64,000 nucleotides of DNA from contig CAVSRM010000017.1 of NCBI GenBank assembly GCA_963730365.1, forward strand, positions 1-64,000, given 5' to 3'. Of the stretch, positions 8,154-16,030 are shown piece after piece (the first letter of the stretch is position 1; each line of letters opens with the position of its first letter). The notes under the pieces were generated by a model that searched no databases, was not told the DNA's origin, and worked only from the letters and a program-made list of their open reading frames with translations. Both the position numbers and the translations under genes were made by a program. The DNA is from Fodinibacter sp963730365. Lineage in GTDB: Bacteria; Actinomycetota; Actinomycetes; Actinomycetales; Dermatophilaceae.

Positions 8154-9298
8154 GACGCCCTCCCGAGGAACGAGGAGATGGCGGCGTGGACCCGGTGCAT
8201 CCGATCATCGTCGAGCACCGAGCCACTGGGCAACGACAGCCCAGTCGCGTAGAGCCTCTCGCTCGTCCCGTCAACGACCGCCCGCGCCCCGGCGAACACC
8301 GGCTGCAGGTGCATCGGTTTCCACAGCGGGCGTGCCTCGATGTCGGCCGCGGCGAGCGCGAGCCGGAGGTCCTCAGGCGCGAACCCGGCGACCGCGGGGT
8401 CGATGAGCACCGAGGTGAGCCAGAAGTTGTCCCTCGTGTCGCCGCCGTCAGCCCCCGACGGCTCACCGAAGACCACCACCCCGGGGACGCCGTCGAAGAG
8501 CTCGCGGTAGCCCAGGCGGTGCGCGCGCCGCCGCTCGACCATGGCCCCGAGGCGGGAGAGCTGGGCCCGGCCGAGCGCTGCCAGCAGGTTCGACATCCGG
8601 TAGTTGTACCCGATCTCGGTGTGCTCGTAGTGCATCGCGGTCTGGCGGGCCTGGGTGGCCAGATACCGCACCCGCTCGGCCTGCGCCTCGTCGTCGGTGA
8701 GGAGTGCGCCACCTCCCGACGTCGTCATGACCTTGTTGCCGTTGAACGACAGCACGGCGCTCTCGCCGTGAGCCGCCGCGGGCCGTCCGTCCCGTGTCGC
8801 GCCGAGCGACTCCGCGGCGTCCGAGAGCACCGGCACGCCGTGGTGCGCGGCGACCGCACCGATCCGGGCGTGGTCGGCCACCTTGCCGAGCAGGTCGACC
8901 GGCACCACTGCCGCGACGCGGTCGCCCGAGGCAGCCACCCGCTCGAACGCCTGGGTGAGCAGACTGGCATCCATGTTCCCCGTCCCGTCGCAGTCGACGA
9001 ACACGGGCTCGGCACCGGTGTAGGTGATGGCGTTGGCGGTGGCGGCGAAGGTCATCGTGGAGGTGAGGACGACGTCCCCGGGCGCGACCCCCAGGGTGAG
9101 CAGGCCCAGGTGCAGCGCGGCCGTGCCCGACGACAGGGCGACCGCGTGCTGGCGTCCACAGGCGCTCGCGAGCTCGGCCTCGAAGGCGTCGACCTCGGGC
9201 CCCAGCGGCGCGACCCAACCGGAGCGGATGGCGCGCACCAGGGCGTGCTCCTCCGCCTCGGTCACGTCCGGGGACGAGAGGAAGATGCGATCGCTCAC
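8150..9298 (-). CDS. pglE: PLP-dependent UDP-sugar aminotransferase (DegT/DnrJ/EryC1, PglE-like)
   Basis: This 382-residue aminotransferase should transfer an amino group from glutamate to the 4-keto sugar made by the dehydratase. It opens with IFLSSPDVTEAEEHALVRAI. The AVALSSGTAALHLGLL segment is the PLP-phosphate region, VLSDAAESLGA holds the Asp that pairs with the pyridine nitrogen, and SFNGNKVMTTSGGG holds the PLP lysine. YNYRMSNLLAALGRAQL and the C-terminal ARPLWKPMHLQPVF are standard. GTG 9298 is chosen because it begins directly before the conserved N-terminus and overlaps the preceding stop by four bases (GTGA). Confidence 0.9.
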   Translation of the reverse strand: MSDRIFLSSPDVTEAEEHALVRAIRSGWVAPLGPEVDAFEAELASACGRQHAVALSSGTAALHLGLLTLGVAPGDVVLTSTMTFAATANAITYTGAEPVFVDCDGTGNMDASLLTQAFERVAASGDRVAAVVPVDLLGKVADHARIGAVAAHHGVPVLSDAAESLGATRDGRPAAAHGESAVLSFNGNKVMTTSGGGALLTDDEAQAERVRYLATQARQTAMHYEHTEIGYNYRMSNLLAALGRAQLSRLGAMVERRRAHRLGYRELFDGVPGVVVFGEPSGADGGDTRDNFWLTSVLIDPAVAGFAPEDLRLALAAADIEARPLWKPMHLQPVFAGARAVVDGTSERLYATGLSLPSGSVLDDDRMHRVHAAISSFLGRAS

Positions 9299-10590
9299 AG
9301 ACGAAGGTCCGATTCGTCCCGGCCGAGGACGTACTTCAGGTCGTAGAGCACATGGGCGCCCGGCGCCCCGAATGCGCGCAGACGCTCGGCCCCCATCTCG
9401 ACGAACTGGCGATGCGCGACGGCGAGCACGATGCCTGCGTATGCCTGAGGCTGCGGCGCCGTGATGAGGTCGATGCCGTAGTGCTCCTGCGCCTCCTGGG
9501 GGTCCGCCCACGGGTCGAGCACGTCCACGGCGATGTCGTAGTCGGCAAGTTCGGCGATGATGTCGACGACACGGGAGTTACGCAGGTCCGGCGTGTTCTC
9601 CTTGAAGGTCAGCCCGAGCACGAGCACCCTGGCTCCCCTGACCTGGATGCCGTCCTTGGTCATCCGCTTGACGAGCTGGGACGCGACGTAGGCGCCCATC
9701 CCGTCGTTGAGCCGTCGCCCGGCGAGGATGACCTCGGGGTGGTAGCCGACCGCCTGTGCCTTGTGCGTGAGGTAGTACGGGTCGACCCCGATGCAGTGCC
9801 CGCCGACCAGTCCGGGGCGGAACCCGAGGAAGTTCCACTTGGATCCGGCGGCCAGGAGAACGTCCTCGGTGTCGATGCCGAGCCGGTTGAAGAGCACGGC
9901 CAGCTCGTTCACCAGGGCGATGTTGACGTCCCGCTGGGTGTTCTCGATGACCTTCGCGGCCTCGGCGACCCGGATCGAGGGCGCGCGGTGGGTACCAGCC
10001 GTGATGATCGAGCGGTAGAGGGCGTCGACGAACTCGGCCGCCTCGGGGGTGGAACCCGAGGTGACCTTGACGATGGTCGGCAGTCGGTGCTCGCGGTCGC
10101 CCGGGTTGATGCGCTCAGGGCTGTAGCCGACGTAGAAGTCGGTGTTGAACGTCAGGCCGGACACGGCCTCGAGGACCGGGACGCAGCGCTCCTCGGTGGC
10201 CCCGGGGTAGACCGTGGACTCGTAGACCACGACGTCACCCGGCCGCAGCGTGCGGGCGATCGCCTCGGTCGCTGACAGGACCGGCGTGAGGTCCGGCTGC
10301 TTGAACTCGTCGATCGGCGTGGGTGTCGTGACGATGTAGACGCTGGCCGCCGCAAGGTCAGCGGGGTCGTCGGTGAACCGGAGTCGGGAGGCCTCCGAGA
10401 GCTCGTCATCGGTGATCTCGAGGGTTCGGTCGTGTCCGTCGGCCAGCTCCTTGACCCGGGCGCTGTCGATGTCGTAGCCGATGACGTCACGGACCGTGCC
10501 GAACTCGGCGGCGAGTGGCAACCCGACGTAGCCCAGCCCGAGCACCGCGACGACGGCATCACGCACGTCGCCGAGGTCGGCGGTCACCAC
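9295..10590 (-). CDS. UDP-N-acetyl-hexosamine 6-dehydrogenase (TviB/WecC family)
   Basis: This 431-residue NAD-dependent nucleotide-sugar dehydrogenase oxidises C6 of a UDP-sugar to a uronic acid in two steps. The NAD site is VLGLGYVGLPLAAEFG near residue 16. VYESTVYPGATEE and EAAKVIENTQRDVNIALVNE are family blocks. GLVGGHCIGVDPYYLTHKA holds the catalytic Cys, and GLTFKENTPDLRNSRV belongs to the C-terminal UDP-binding domain. It resembles the TviB/VipA branch acting on UDP-GlcNAc more than UDP-Glc dehydrogenases, but the exact substrate is inferred. It overlaps the upstream dehydratase by seven bases. The glycan probably contains both an acetamido-uronic acid and a diacetamido sugar. Confidence 0.9.
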   Translation of the reverse strand: MVTADLGDVRDAVVAVLGLGYVGLPLAAEFGTVRDVIGYDIDSARVKELADGHDRTLEITDDELSEASRLRFTDDPADLAAASVYIVTTPTPIDEFKQPDLTPVLSATEAIARTLRPGDVVVYESTVYPGATEERCVPVLEAVSGLTFNTDFYVGYSPERINPGDREHRLPTIVKVTSGSTPEAAEFVDALYRSIITAGTHRAPSIRVAEAAKVIENTQRDVNIALVNELAVLFNRLGIDTEDVLLAAGSKWNFLGFRPGLVGGHCIGVDPYYLTHKAQAVGYHPEVILAGRRLNDGMGAYVASQLVKRMTKDGIQVRGARVLVLGLTFKENTPDLRNSRVVDIIAELADYDIAVDVLDPWADPQEAQEHYGIDLITAPQPQAYAGIVLAVAHRQFVEMGAERLRAFGAPGAHVLYDLKYVLGRDESDLRL

Positions 10591-12410
10591 GCCGAGCCCG
10601 CCGCCCGAGGATCGTCGTCGAGTGGGCGGATCGAGGACGTCATCTGCCGACGCAGCAGGTCACCGATGCGGTCGACCGCGGCGTCGTCGACGAGCACCTC
10701 GACCGGCTCGATGAGGGGCACCGAGACCCGCGTGATGAGCGGGTGCCTGCTCGGCATCGGCTCCTCACCCGAGCTGAGCAGCACCTCGTGCAGCTTCTCA
10801 CCCTGCCGCAGCCCGGTGTACTCGATCTCGACCGGGTGCTGGGACTGCTCGATGAGGCGGCGGGCGACGTCGAGGATGCGCACGGGCTCACCCATGTCGA
10901 GGACGAGCGCCTCGCCGTGGTCACCGATCGCCCCGGCCTGGAGGACCAGCTCGCACGCCTCGGGGATGGTCATGAAGAACCGGGTGACCTCCGGATGGGT
11001 GACCGAGACGGGACCCCCGTGCTCGATCTGGGAACGGAAGGCATCGAGCATCGACCCGCGCGAGCCAAGCACGTTTCCGAAGCGGACCGAAAGGTAGGGC
11101 AGTCCGGTCTCGTGCGCGTACCAGGCGGTGAGCCGCTCTGCGAGCCGCTTGGTCTGGCCCAGCACGCTCGTCGCGTCGGCGGCCTTGTCGGTCGAGATGT
11201 TGACGAAGTGGTGCACCCCGCTGCGCCTGGCACAGCGCAACACGTTGAGGGAGCCGACCACGTTGGTCTTCCAGCCCTCCTCCGGATAGCGCTCGAGCAT
11301 GGGGAGGTGCTTGAGCGCGGCCGCGTGGAAGACGACCTCGGGGCGATGCCGGTCGAACACCCGCTCGAGGGCGGCATCATCACGGATGTCGCAGAGCACC
11401 AGGTCGTCCCGGTCGAGCAGGCCGGACCCGTAGAGCAGGAGCTGTGCGGCGTGCAGCGCCGACTCGTCGCGGTCGAGGAGGACGAGTCGCGAGGGCCCCA
11501 GCAGCCGCACCTGACGGGCCAGCTCGGACCCGATCGACCCGCCGGCTCCCGTGACGAGAACCACCTTGCCGTTGACGTAGTCGGAGATCTGCGAGAGGTC
11601 GGTCTCGACCGGGCGGCGGCCGAGCAGGTCTGCCACGTTGAACTCACGGAGCTTGTCGAGCTCGACGCGCCCGGCGATCATCTCGCGCACCGGCGGCACG
11701 ACGATGAGCGACAGACCCGCCTCGGCGCAGCGGTCGGCGAGGTCCTGGATCATCTTCGGCTGGGCCTGGCTGATCGCGAGGATGAGCACCTCGGCATCAG
11801 TACGTCGAGCCGCGTCGACGAGGTCGGAGCCGGTGCCGATCACCCGGTGGCCGCGCACCCGCAGGAACCGCTTGTTGGGGTCGTCGTCGAGGAACCCGAC
11901 GATGTCGTAGGGCGGCTCATCCGCCGTGTCGACGAGGCGGGCGACCTGGTGGCCGGCATCCCCCACCCCGTAGATCAGCGCGGGGACGGCCCCGTCACCC
12001 GCGGCCGAACGGCCTTCGTTGCGGATGGCGCGGAACACCCAGCGGCCCGCGGCCATGAACAGGAACGCGAGGGACGGCATCGCGATCGCCAGCCCACGGG
12101 AGAAGATCGGCTGGCTGACGAAGAAGACGACCCCGAGGATGAGGGCGATGCCGGCGACGAGGGTCCCGAGCACGGTGACCTCGTCGAAGCTGCCGATCCG
12201 GCTGCGACCGAGATAGAGGTGGAAGCGGAACCCGCCGATGACCTGGAGGACGATCGCCGCCACCGTGTAGGCGACGGCCGATTCCCAGACACGCTCGGAC
12301 AGGCTCAGGTCGTGGCGCACCAGGACGAAGGCCAATAGGGCAACCAACCACGAGAGGGCATCCCACCCCACCATGACTGACCGCTTGAGATACACCGAAG
12401 AACCCGTCAC
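10584..12410 (-). CDS. pglF: Membrane UDP-sugar 4,6-dehydratase (PglF/CapD type)
   Basis: About 608 residues. Four hydrophobic segments in the first 150 residues anchor the protein in the membrane. A CoA/nucleotide-binding-like domain follows (ALIYGVGDAGHQVARLVD). The catalytic SDR domain from about residue 270 begins VVLVTGAGGSIGSELARQV. The active-site segment is STDKAADATSVLGQTKRLAE, with Lys and Asp in place of the usual Tyr as in PglF-type enzymes, and VRFGNVLGSRGS and LRQGEKLHE follow. It should convert UDP-GlcNAc to the 4-keto-6-deoxy sugar, the first step for the following pglE, pglD and pglC products. GTG 12410 is preferred for its upstream AGGGG; ATG 12374 is an alternative. It is the first gene of the leftward operon. 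Confidence 0.9.
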   Translation of the reverse strand: MTGSSVYLKRSVMVGWDALSWLVALLAFVLVRHDLSLSERVWESAVAYTVAAIVLQVIGGFRFHLYLGRSRIGSFDEVTVLGTLVAGIALILGVVFFVSQPIFSRGLAIAMPSLAFLFMAAGRWVFRAIRNEGRSAAGDGAVPALIYGVGDAGHQVARLVDTADEPPYDIVGFLDDDPNKRFLRVRGHRVIGTGSDLVDAARRTDAEVLILAISQAQPKMIQDLADRCAEAGLSLIVVPPVREMIAGRVELDKLREFNVADLLGRRPVETDLSQISDYVNGKVVLVTGAGGSIGSELARQVRLLGPSRLVLLDRDESALHAAQLLLYGSGLLDRDDLVLCDIRDDAALERVFDRHRPEVVFHAAALKHLPMLERYPEEGWKTNVVGSLNVLRCARRSGVHHFVNISTDKAADATSVLGQTKRLAERLTAWYAHETGLPYLSVRFGNVLGSRGSMLDAFRSQIEHGGPVSVTHPEVTRFFMTIPEACELVLQAGAIGDHGEALVLDMGEPVRILDVARRLIEQSQHPVEIEYTGLRQGEKLHEVLLSSGEEPMPSRHPLITRVSVPLIEPVEVLVDDAAVDRIGDLLRRQMTSSIRPLDDDPRAAGSAW

Positions 12411-12557
12411 CGATCCGTTTCCCCTGCTGGCGAACAATGAGCCCCCATGGTAGATGAAGCGTCCACCAGTGAGGTCGCGTTCGGAGAATGCCACGAAACC
12501 CCGTCCTGCGACGGCACGTCCCCGCGTCCCTCGGCGGCCGACGTACCGGGGCGTGCC

Positions 12558-12625
12558 GTTCACCTTCCGTTCACCTTTGTGGGGGACTTCGGTTACTATT
12601 CGATGAACGAATGGTGAACGAACCG
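12558..12625 (+). promoter_or_regulatory. Promoter/operator region of the small gene at 12638
   Basis: GTTCACC occurs twice (12,558-12,564 and 12,569-12,575) and its reverse complement GGTGAAC once (12,613-12,619). ATTCGATGAACGAAT (12,598-12,612) is an interrupted palindrome. A possible promoter has -35 TTCACC (12,570-12,575) and -10 TACTAT (12,594-12,599), 18 bases apart. One -35 therefore lies inside a GTTCACC copy and the palindrome follows the -10, an arrangement that suggests control by a dimeric repressor or activator. No regulator can be named. Confidence 0.45.
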
Positions 12626-12637
12626 AGGGGAGCCACC

Positions 12638-12775
12638 ATGAAGAAGGTCGCCACGACCACCATGCGCAGTGGCCTGAGCATGCGCTGGGTCCGGGTCGCA
12701 GCCCCCGACGGGCGGGTCCGCATGGAGATGCGCTGGGCCGCCCCACCCACGCTGCGCAAGCACTCCGCCGCCTGA
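12638..12775 (+). CDS. Small basic protein of 45 residues, unknown function
   Basis: The ATG at 12638 follows GAGGGGAG (12,624-12,631) at good distance. A separate promoter-like region lies upstream and a strong terminator follows 12 bases after the stop, so this looks like a stand-alone gene. The protein is rich in Arg and Met (MKKVATTTMRSG, RWVRV, VRMEMRW) with no signal peptide or membrane segment. Trp and Arg alternate in two RW repeats. I do not recognise a characterised family. The alternative is a regulatory leader, but no downstream gene on this strand would be served, since the terminator ends transcription. Confidence 0.6.
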   Translation: MKKVATTTMRSGLSMRWVRVAAPDGRVRMEMRWAAPPTLRKHSAA

Positions 12776-12787
12776 GCGCGGCCCCAC

Positions 12788-12829
12788 ACGACAGAACGCC
12801 CGCGCCGTCCGGCGCGGGCGTTCTGTCGT
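12788..12829. terminator. Bidirectional terminator between small gene and pnp
   Basis: A perfect 19-bp stem (ACGACAGAACGCCCGCGCC and its complement) encloses a GTCC loop. It serves the rightward small gene and the leftward pnp, which ends at 12,844. There is only a short T run on either side, as is usual in high-GC actinobacteria. Confidence 0.85.
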
Positions 12830-12843
12830 TCGTGAGCGGTGAC

Positions 12844-15273
12844 TCAGGCGTCCGTGGGGGCGCCCTCTGCGTCGGACCGCTCGGCGCGGTCCCCGCGCCC
12901 ACGGTTGCCACCGCGACGACGGTTGCGCTGGCGACGCTCGCCACGCTCCGGGCGGTCGCCACCCTCGGCGTCCCCACCATCGGCTCCACCGTCGACGTCG
13001 GTTGCGACGTCCGCATCGGAGTCGGCGTCAGCGTCGGCATCCTGGGACACCGGGGCGGAGTCCGAGGACTCGCCCGCCTGGCCACTCTCGTCGTCGGCCA
13101 TCACCGCGGCCAGGCTGAGCTTGCCGCGCGGGTCGACCTCCTTGAGCTCGACCTGGACCTTCTGGCCGACGGACAGCACGTCCTCGACCGCGTCGATCCG
13201 CTTGCCACCGACGAGCTTGCGCACCTCGGAGATGTGCAGCAGGCCGTCCTTGCCCGGCAGGAGCGAGACGAACGCCCCGAATGTCGTCGTCTTCACGACG
13301 GTGCCGAGGAACCGCTCGCCGACCTCGGGCATCTGCGGGTTGGCGATGGCGTTGATCGCGGCCCGGGCGGCCTCGGCCGAGGGGCCGTCGGTCGCACCGA
13401 TGTAGATCGTGCCGTCGTCCTCGATCGAGATCTGGGCGCCGGTCTCGTCCTGGATCTGGTTGATCATCTTGCCCTTCGGCCCGATGACCTCGCCGATCTT
13501 GTCGACGGGGACGGTGACCGAGATGACGCGAGGAGCGAAGGGGCTCATCTCGTCGGGCGCGTCGATCGCCTCGTTCATGACGTCGAGGATGTGCAGGCGC
13601 GCGTCGCGGGCCTGGGTCAGTGCGCCGGCCAGCACGTCGGCGGGGATGCCGTCGAGCTTGGTGTCGAGCTGGATGGCCGTGACGAACTCGCGGGTGCCGG
13701 CGACCTTGAAGTCCATGTCACCGAACGCGTCCTCGGCACCGAGGATGTCGGTGAGGGCGGCGTACTCCGTCTTCCCGTCGACCTCGGCGGACACCAGACC
13801 CATCGCGATGCCGGCAACCGGCGCGCGCAGCGGCACACCGGCATTCAGCAGGGAGAGGGTCGAGGCGCAGACCGAGCCCATCGAGGTCGACCCGTTGGAG
13901 CCGAGGGCCTCGGACACCTGGCGGATCGCGTAGGGGAACTCCTCGCGGGTCGGCAGCACCGGCATCAGGGCACGCTCGGCGAGCGCGCCGTGACCGATCT
14001 CGCGACGCTTCGGTGAACCCACCCGGCCGGTCTCACCGGTCGAGTAGGGCGGGAAGTTGTAGTTGTGCATGTAGCGCTTGCGCGTGACCGGCGAGAGGGT
14101 GTCGAGCATCTGCTCCATGCGGAGCATGTTCAACGTCGTGACGCCCATGATCTGGGTCTCGCCACGCTCGAAGATCGCCGAGCCGTGCACCCGCGGGAGC
14201 ACCTCGACCTCGGCCGAGAGCGCACGGATGTCCGCGAGGCCACGGCCGTCGATGCGTACCTTGTCCTTGAGGATGCGCTGACGGATCAGCTTCTTCTGGA
14301 CTGCGCGGTAGGCCGCGGACAGCTCCTTCTCGCGCCCCTCGAACTGGCTGCCGAGGGACTCCTTCATGGAGTCCTTGATGGCGTCGATGCGCTCCTCGCG
14401 CTCCTGCTTGCCACCGATCTGGAGGGCCGCGCTGAGGTCCTCGCTCGTCGCGGCCTCGACCGCGCCGTAGACGTCGTCCTCGTAGTCGAGGAAGATCGGG
14501 AACTCCTGGACGGGCTTGGCGGCCGTGCTGGCGAGCTCGGACTGTGCGTCGCACAGGACCTTGATGAAGCCCTTCGCGGCCTCGAGCCCCTGGGCCACGA
14601 TCTCCTCGGTCGGAGCCTGCTTGCCCATGGTCTTGACGAGGTCCCACGTGGACTCGGTGGACTCCGCCTCGACCATCATGATCGCGACGTCGTCGCCGGC
14701 CACGCGGCCCGCGACGACCATGTCGAACGTCGAGCGCTCGATGTCGGAGAAGTTGGGGAACGCGACCCACTGGCCGTCGATGAGGCTGACCCGGGTGGCA
14801 CCGATCGGGCCGGAGAACGGCAGACCGGAGATCTGGGTCGACGCGCTCGCGGCGTTGATGGCGAGGACGTCGTACTGGTGGTCGGGGTTGAGCGACAGCA
14901 CCGAGATGACGACCTGGACCTCGTTGCGCAGGCCCTTGGTGAAGGTCGGGCGCAGCGGGCGGTCGATGAGGCGGCAGGTGAGGATCGCGTCGGTGGAGGG
15001 GCGGCCCTCACGGCGGAAGAACGAGCCGGGGATCTTGCCCGCGGCATACATCCGCTCCTCGACGTCGACGGTCAGGGGGAAGAAGTCGAACCCCTCGCGC
15101 GGGTGCTTCCCGGCGGTGGTGGTGGACAGGAGCATGGTGTCCTCGTCCAGGTAGGCGGCAACTGCGCCTCCGGCCTGCTTGGCCAGTCGTCCGGTCTCGA
15201 ACCGGACCGTGCGGGTGCCAAAGCTGCCGTTGTCGATGACGGCTTCGGCGAAGGTGATCTCGGGACCCTCCAT
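12844..15273 (-). CDS. pnp: Polyribonucleotide nucleotidyltransferase (PNPase), full-length copy
   Basis: PNPase of 809 residues degrades RNA 3' to 5' using phosphate and can also add nucleotides. It has two RNase PH domains (about residues 15-240 and 340-570). The second holds GETQIMGVTTLNMLR and RREIGHGALAERAL, EFPYAIRQVSEALGSNGSTS follows, and the catalytic-site DILGAEDAFGDMDFKVAG is present. The KH domain carries IGEVIGPKGKMINQIQDETG. The S1 domain has GTVVKTTTFGAFVSLLPG. An acidic then Arg/Gly-rich tail (about 80 residues) is usual in actinobacteria. The ATG at 15273 is preceded by AGGAGG. It is downstream of rpsO, separated by a hairpin. This copy alone retains the natural C-terminus after the tandem duplication. 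Confidence 0.97.
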   Translation of the reverse strand: MEGPEITFAEAVIDNGSFGTRTVRFETGRLAKQAGGAVAAYLDEDTMLLSTTTAGKHPREGFDFFPLTVDVEERMYAAGKIPGSFFRREGRPSTDAILTCRLIDRPLRPTFTKGLRNEVQVVISVLSLNPDHQYDVLAINAASASTQISGLPFSGPIGATRVSLIDGQWVAFPNFSDIERSTFDMVVAGRVAGDDVAIMMVEAESTESTWDLVKTMGKQAPTEEIVAQGLEAAKGFIKVLCDAQSELASTAAKPVQEFPIFLDYEDDVYGAVEAATSEDLSAALQIGGKQEREERIDAIKDSMKESLGSQFEGREKELSAAYRAVQKKLIRQRILKDKVRIDGRGLADIRALSAEVEVLPRVHGSAIFERGETQIMGVTTLNMLRMEQMLDTLSPVTRKRYMHNYNFPPYSTGETGRVGSPKRREIGHGALAERALMPVLPTREEFPYAIRQVSEALGSNGSTSMGSVCASTLSLLNAGVPLRAPVAGIAMGLVSAEVDGKTEYAALTDILGAEDAFGDMDFKVAGTREFVTAIQLDTKLDGIPADVLAGALTQARDARLHILDVMNEAIDAPDEMSPFAPRVISVTVPVDKIGEVIGPKGKMINQIQDETGAQISIEDDGTIYIGATDGPSAEAARAAINAIANPQMPEVGERFLGTVVKTTTFGAFVSLLPGKDGLLHISEVRKLVGGKRIDAVEDVLSVGQKVQVELKEVDPRGKLSLAAVMADDESGQAGESSDSAPVSQDADADADSDADVATDVDGGADGGDAEGGDRPERGERRQRNRRRGGNRGRGDRAERSDAEGAPTDA

Positions 15274-15371
15274 GGGTCCTCCTTTTCTCTTGTGTGAAAG
15301 CCCTCGTGCATCGTCGTTGTGCACGGGCTCGTCCATCAGGGGGGCCAGGTGGCCCCACCTCTCACGCGAAA

Positions 15372-15404
15372 GGGCGGCCCTCACGGTCAACGTGAGGACC
15401 GCCC
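15372..15404 (-). terminator. Hairpin between rpsO and pnp, copy 1
   Basis: GGGCGG-CC-CTCACG pairs with CGTGAGG-A-CCGCCC around a GTCAA loop, 14 bases after the rpsO stop and about 100 before pnp. In other bacteria the rpsO-pnp spacer carries an attenuator and an RNase III processing site. A similar role (partial termination or processing) is inferred here. Confidence 0.7.
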
Positions 15405-15417
15405 CTCGCGGAAGTCC

Positions 15418-15687
15418 TTATCGGCGCAGGCCGAGGCGCTTGATCAGCGAGCGGTAACGCTCGACGTCGACGCTCTCGAGGTAGCGCAGGAGCCGGCGAC
15501 GCTGGCCGACCAGCAGCAGCAGCCCGCGGCGGCTGTGGTGGTCGTGCTTGTGCTGGCGGGAGTGCTCGGTGAGGTCGAGGATGCGCTGGGTGAGGAGCGC
15601 GACCTGCACCTCGGGGGAGCCGGTGTCACCCTCGGTGGTGGCGTACTCGGCCATGATCTTCTGCTTGACGTCGGTGCTCAGAGGCAT
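15418..15687 (-). CDS. rpsO: 30S ribosomal protein S15, copy 1
   Basis: S15 of 89 residues binds 16S rRNA in the central domain early in 30S assembly. It starts MPLSTDVKQKIMAEYATTEG. The conserved TGSPEVQVALLTQRILDLTEH, the HKHDHHSRRGLL rRNA-contact loop and the VGQRRRLLRYLES helix are intact. The protein ends IKRLGLRR. The ATG at 15687 is preceded by AGGAGAG. A second identical protein is encoded at 20,837-21,106, so this organism would carry two rpsO genes, which is unusual. Confidence 0.97.
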   Translation of the reverse strand: MPLSTDVKQKIMAEYATTEGDTGSPEVQVALLTQRILDLTEHSRQHKHDHHSRRGLLLLVGQRRRLLRYLESVDVERYRSLIKRLGLRR

Positions 15688-16030
15688 GGGGCGACGACTC
15701 TCCTGTTCTGTGTGTCGTTGCGCGGCGCTCCCGGGCTGGTTCACCGGGGCACTATCGATCCGCGGCCGAGTTCACGGCATGTCGCAGAATACCAGCGCGG
15801 CAACAGGGTCCCTAATCCCGCCGCCGGCCCCGGAGGGTCCGCACGCCACCGGAGGTGCCCCGGGCCGGTGGGTCGCGGGGGCGCGCGGCATTCCTCACAA
15901 CCCGCCACATCGACTCCGGACGACGTCGTATGCGTGATGGTGGGGCCTGCCGCCGCACTCGTTGGCAGCCACGAGGTTGTGCCGAGTGCGCCTGCTCGCC
16001 CCGACACTGACGGGCGATGTTGGAGGACGT
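15688..16030. promoter_or_regulatory. Divergent rpsO/cotH control region, copy 1
   Basis: This 343-bp gap separates leftward rpsO from rightward cotH. A leftward -10 candidate GATAGT lies at 15,756-15,751, about 65 bases before the rpsO start. The cotH side ends with a clear GGAGG seven bases before ATG 16031. The region 15,901-15,933 is the only stretch where the two tandem copies differ in a cluster. No riboswitch or repeat was recognised. Confidence 0.45.

Noticed and set aside
10515..12338. Long rightward open frame opposite pglF
   Set aside because: It is a high-GC shadow of a well-supported gene, with Glu/His/Arg-rich sequence and no family signature.
12411..13085. N-terminal extension of the PglF-like protein
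   Set aside because: It would run through the small gene and the terminator into pnp; hydrophobic helices of the family begin only after 12,410.
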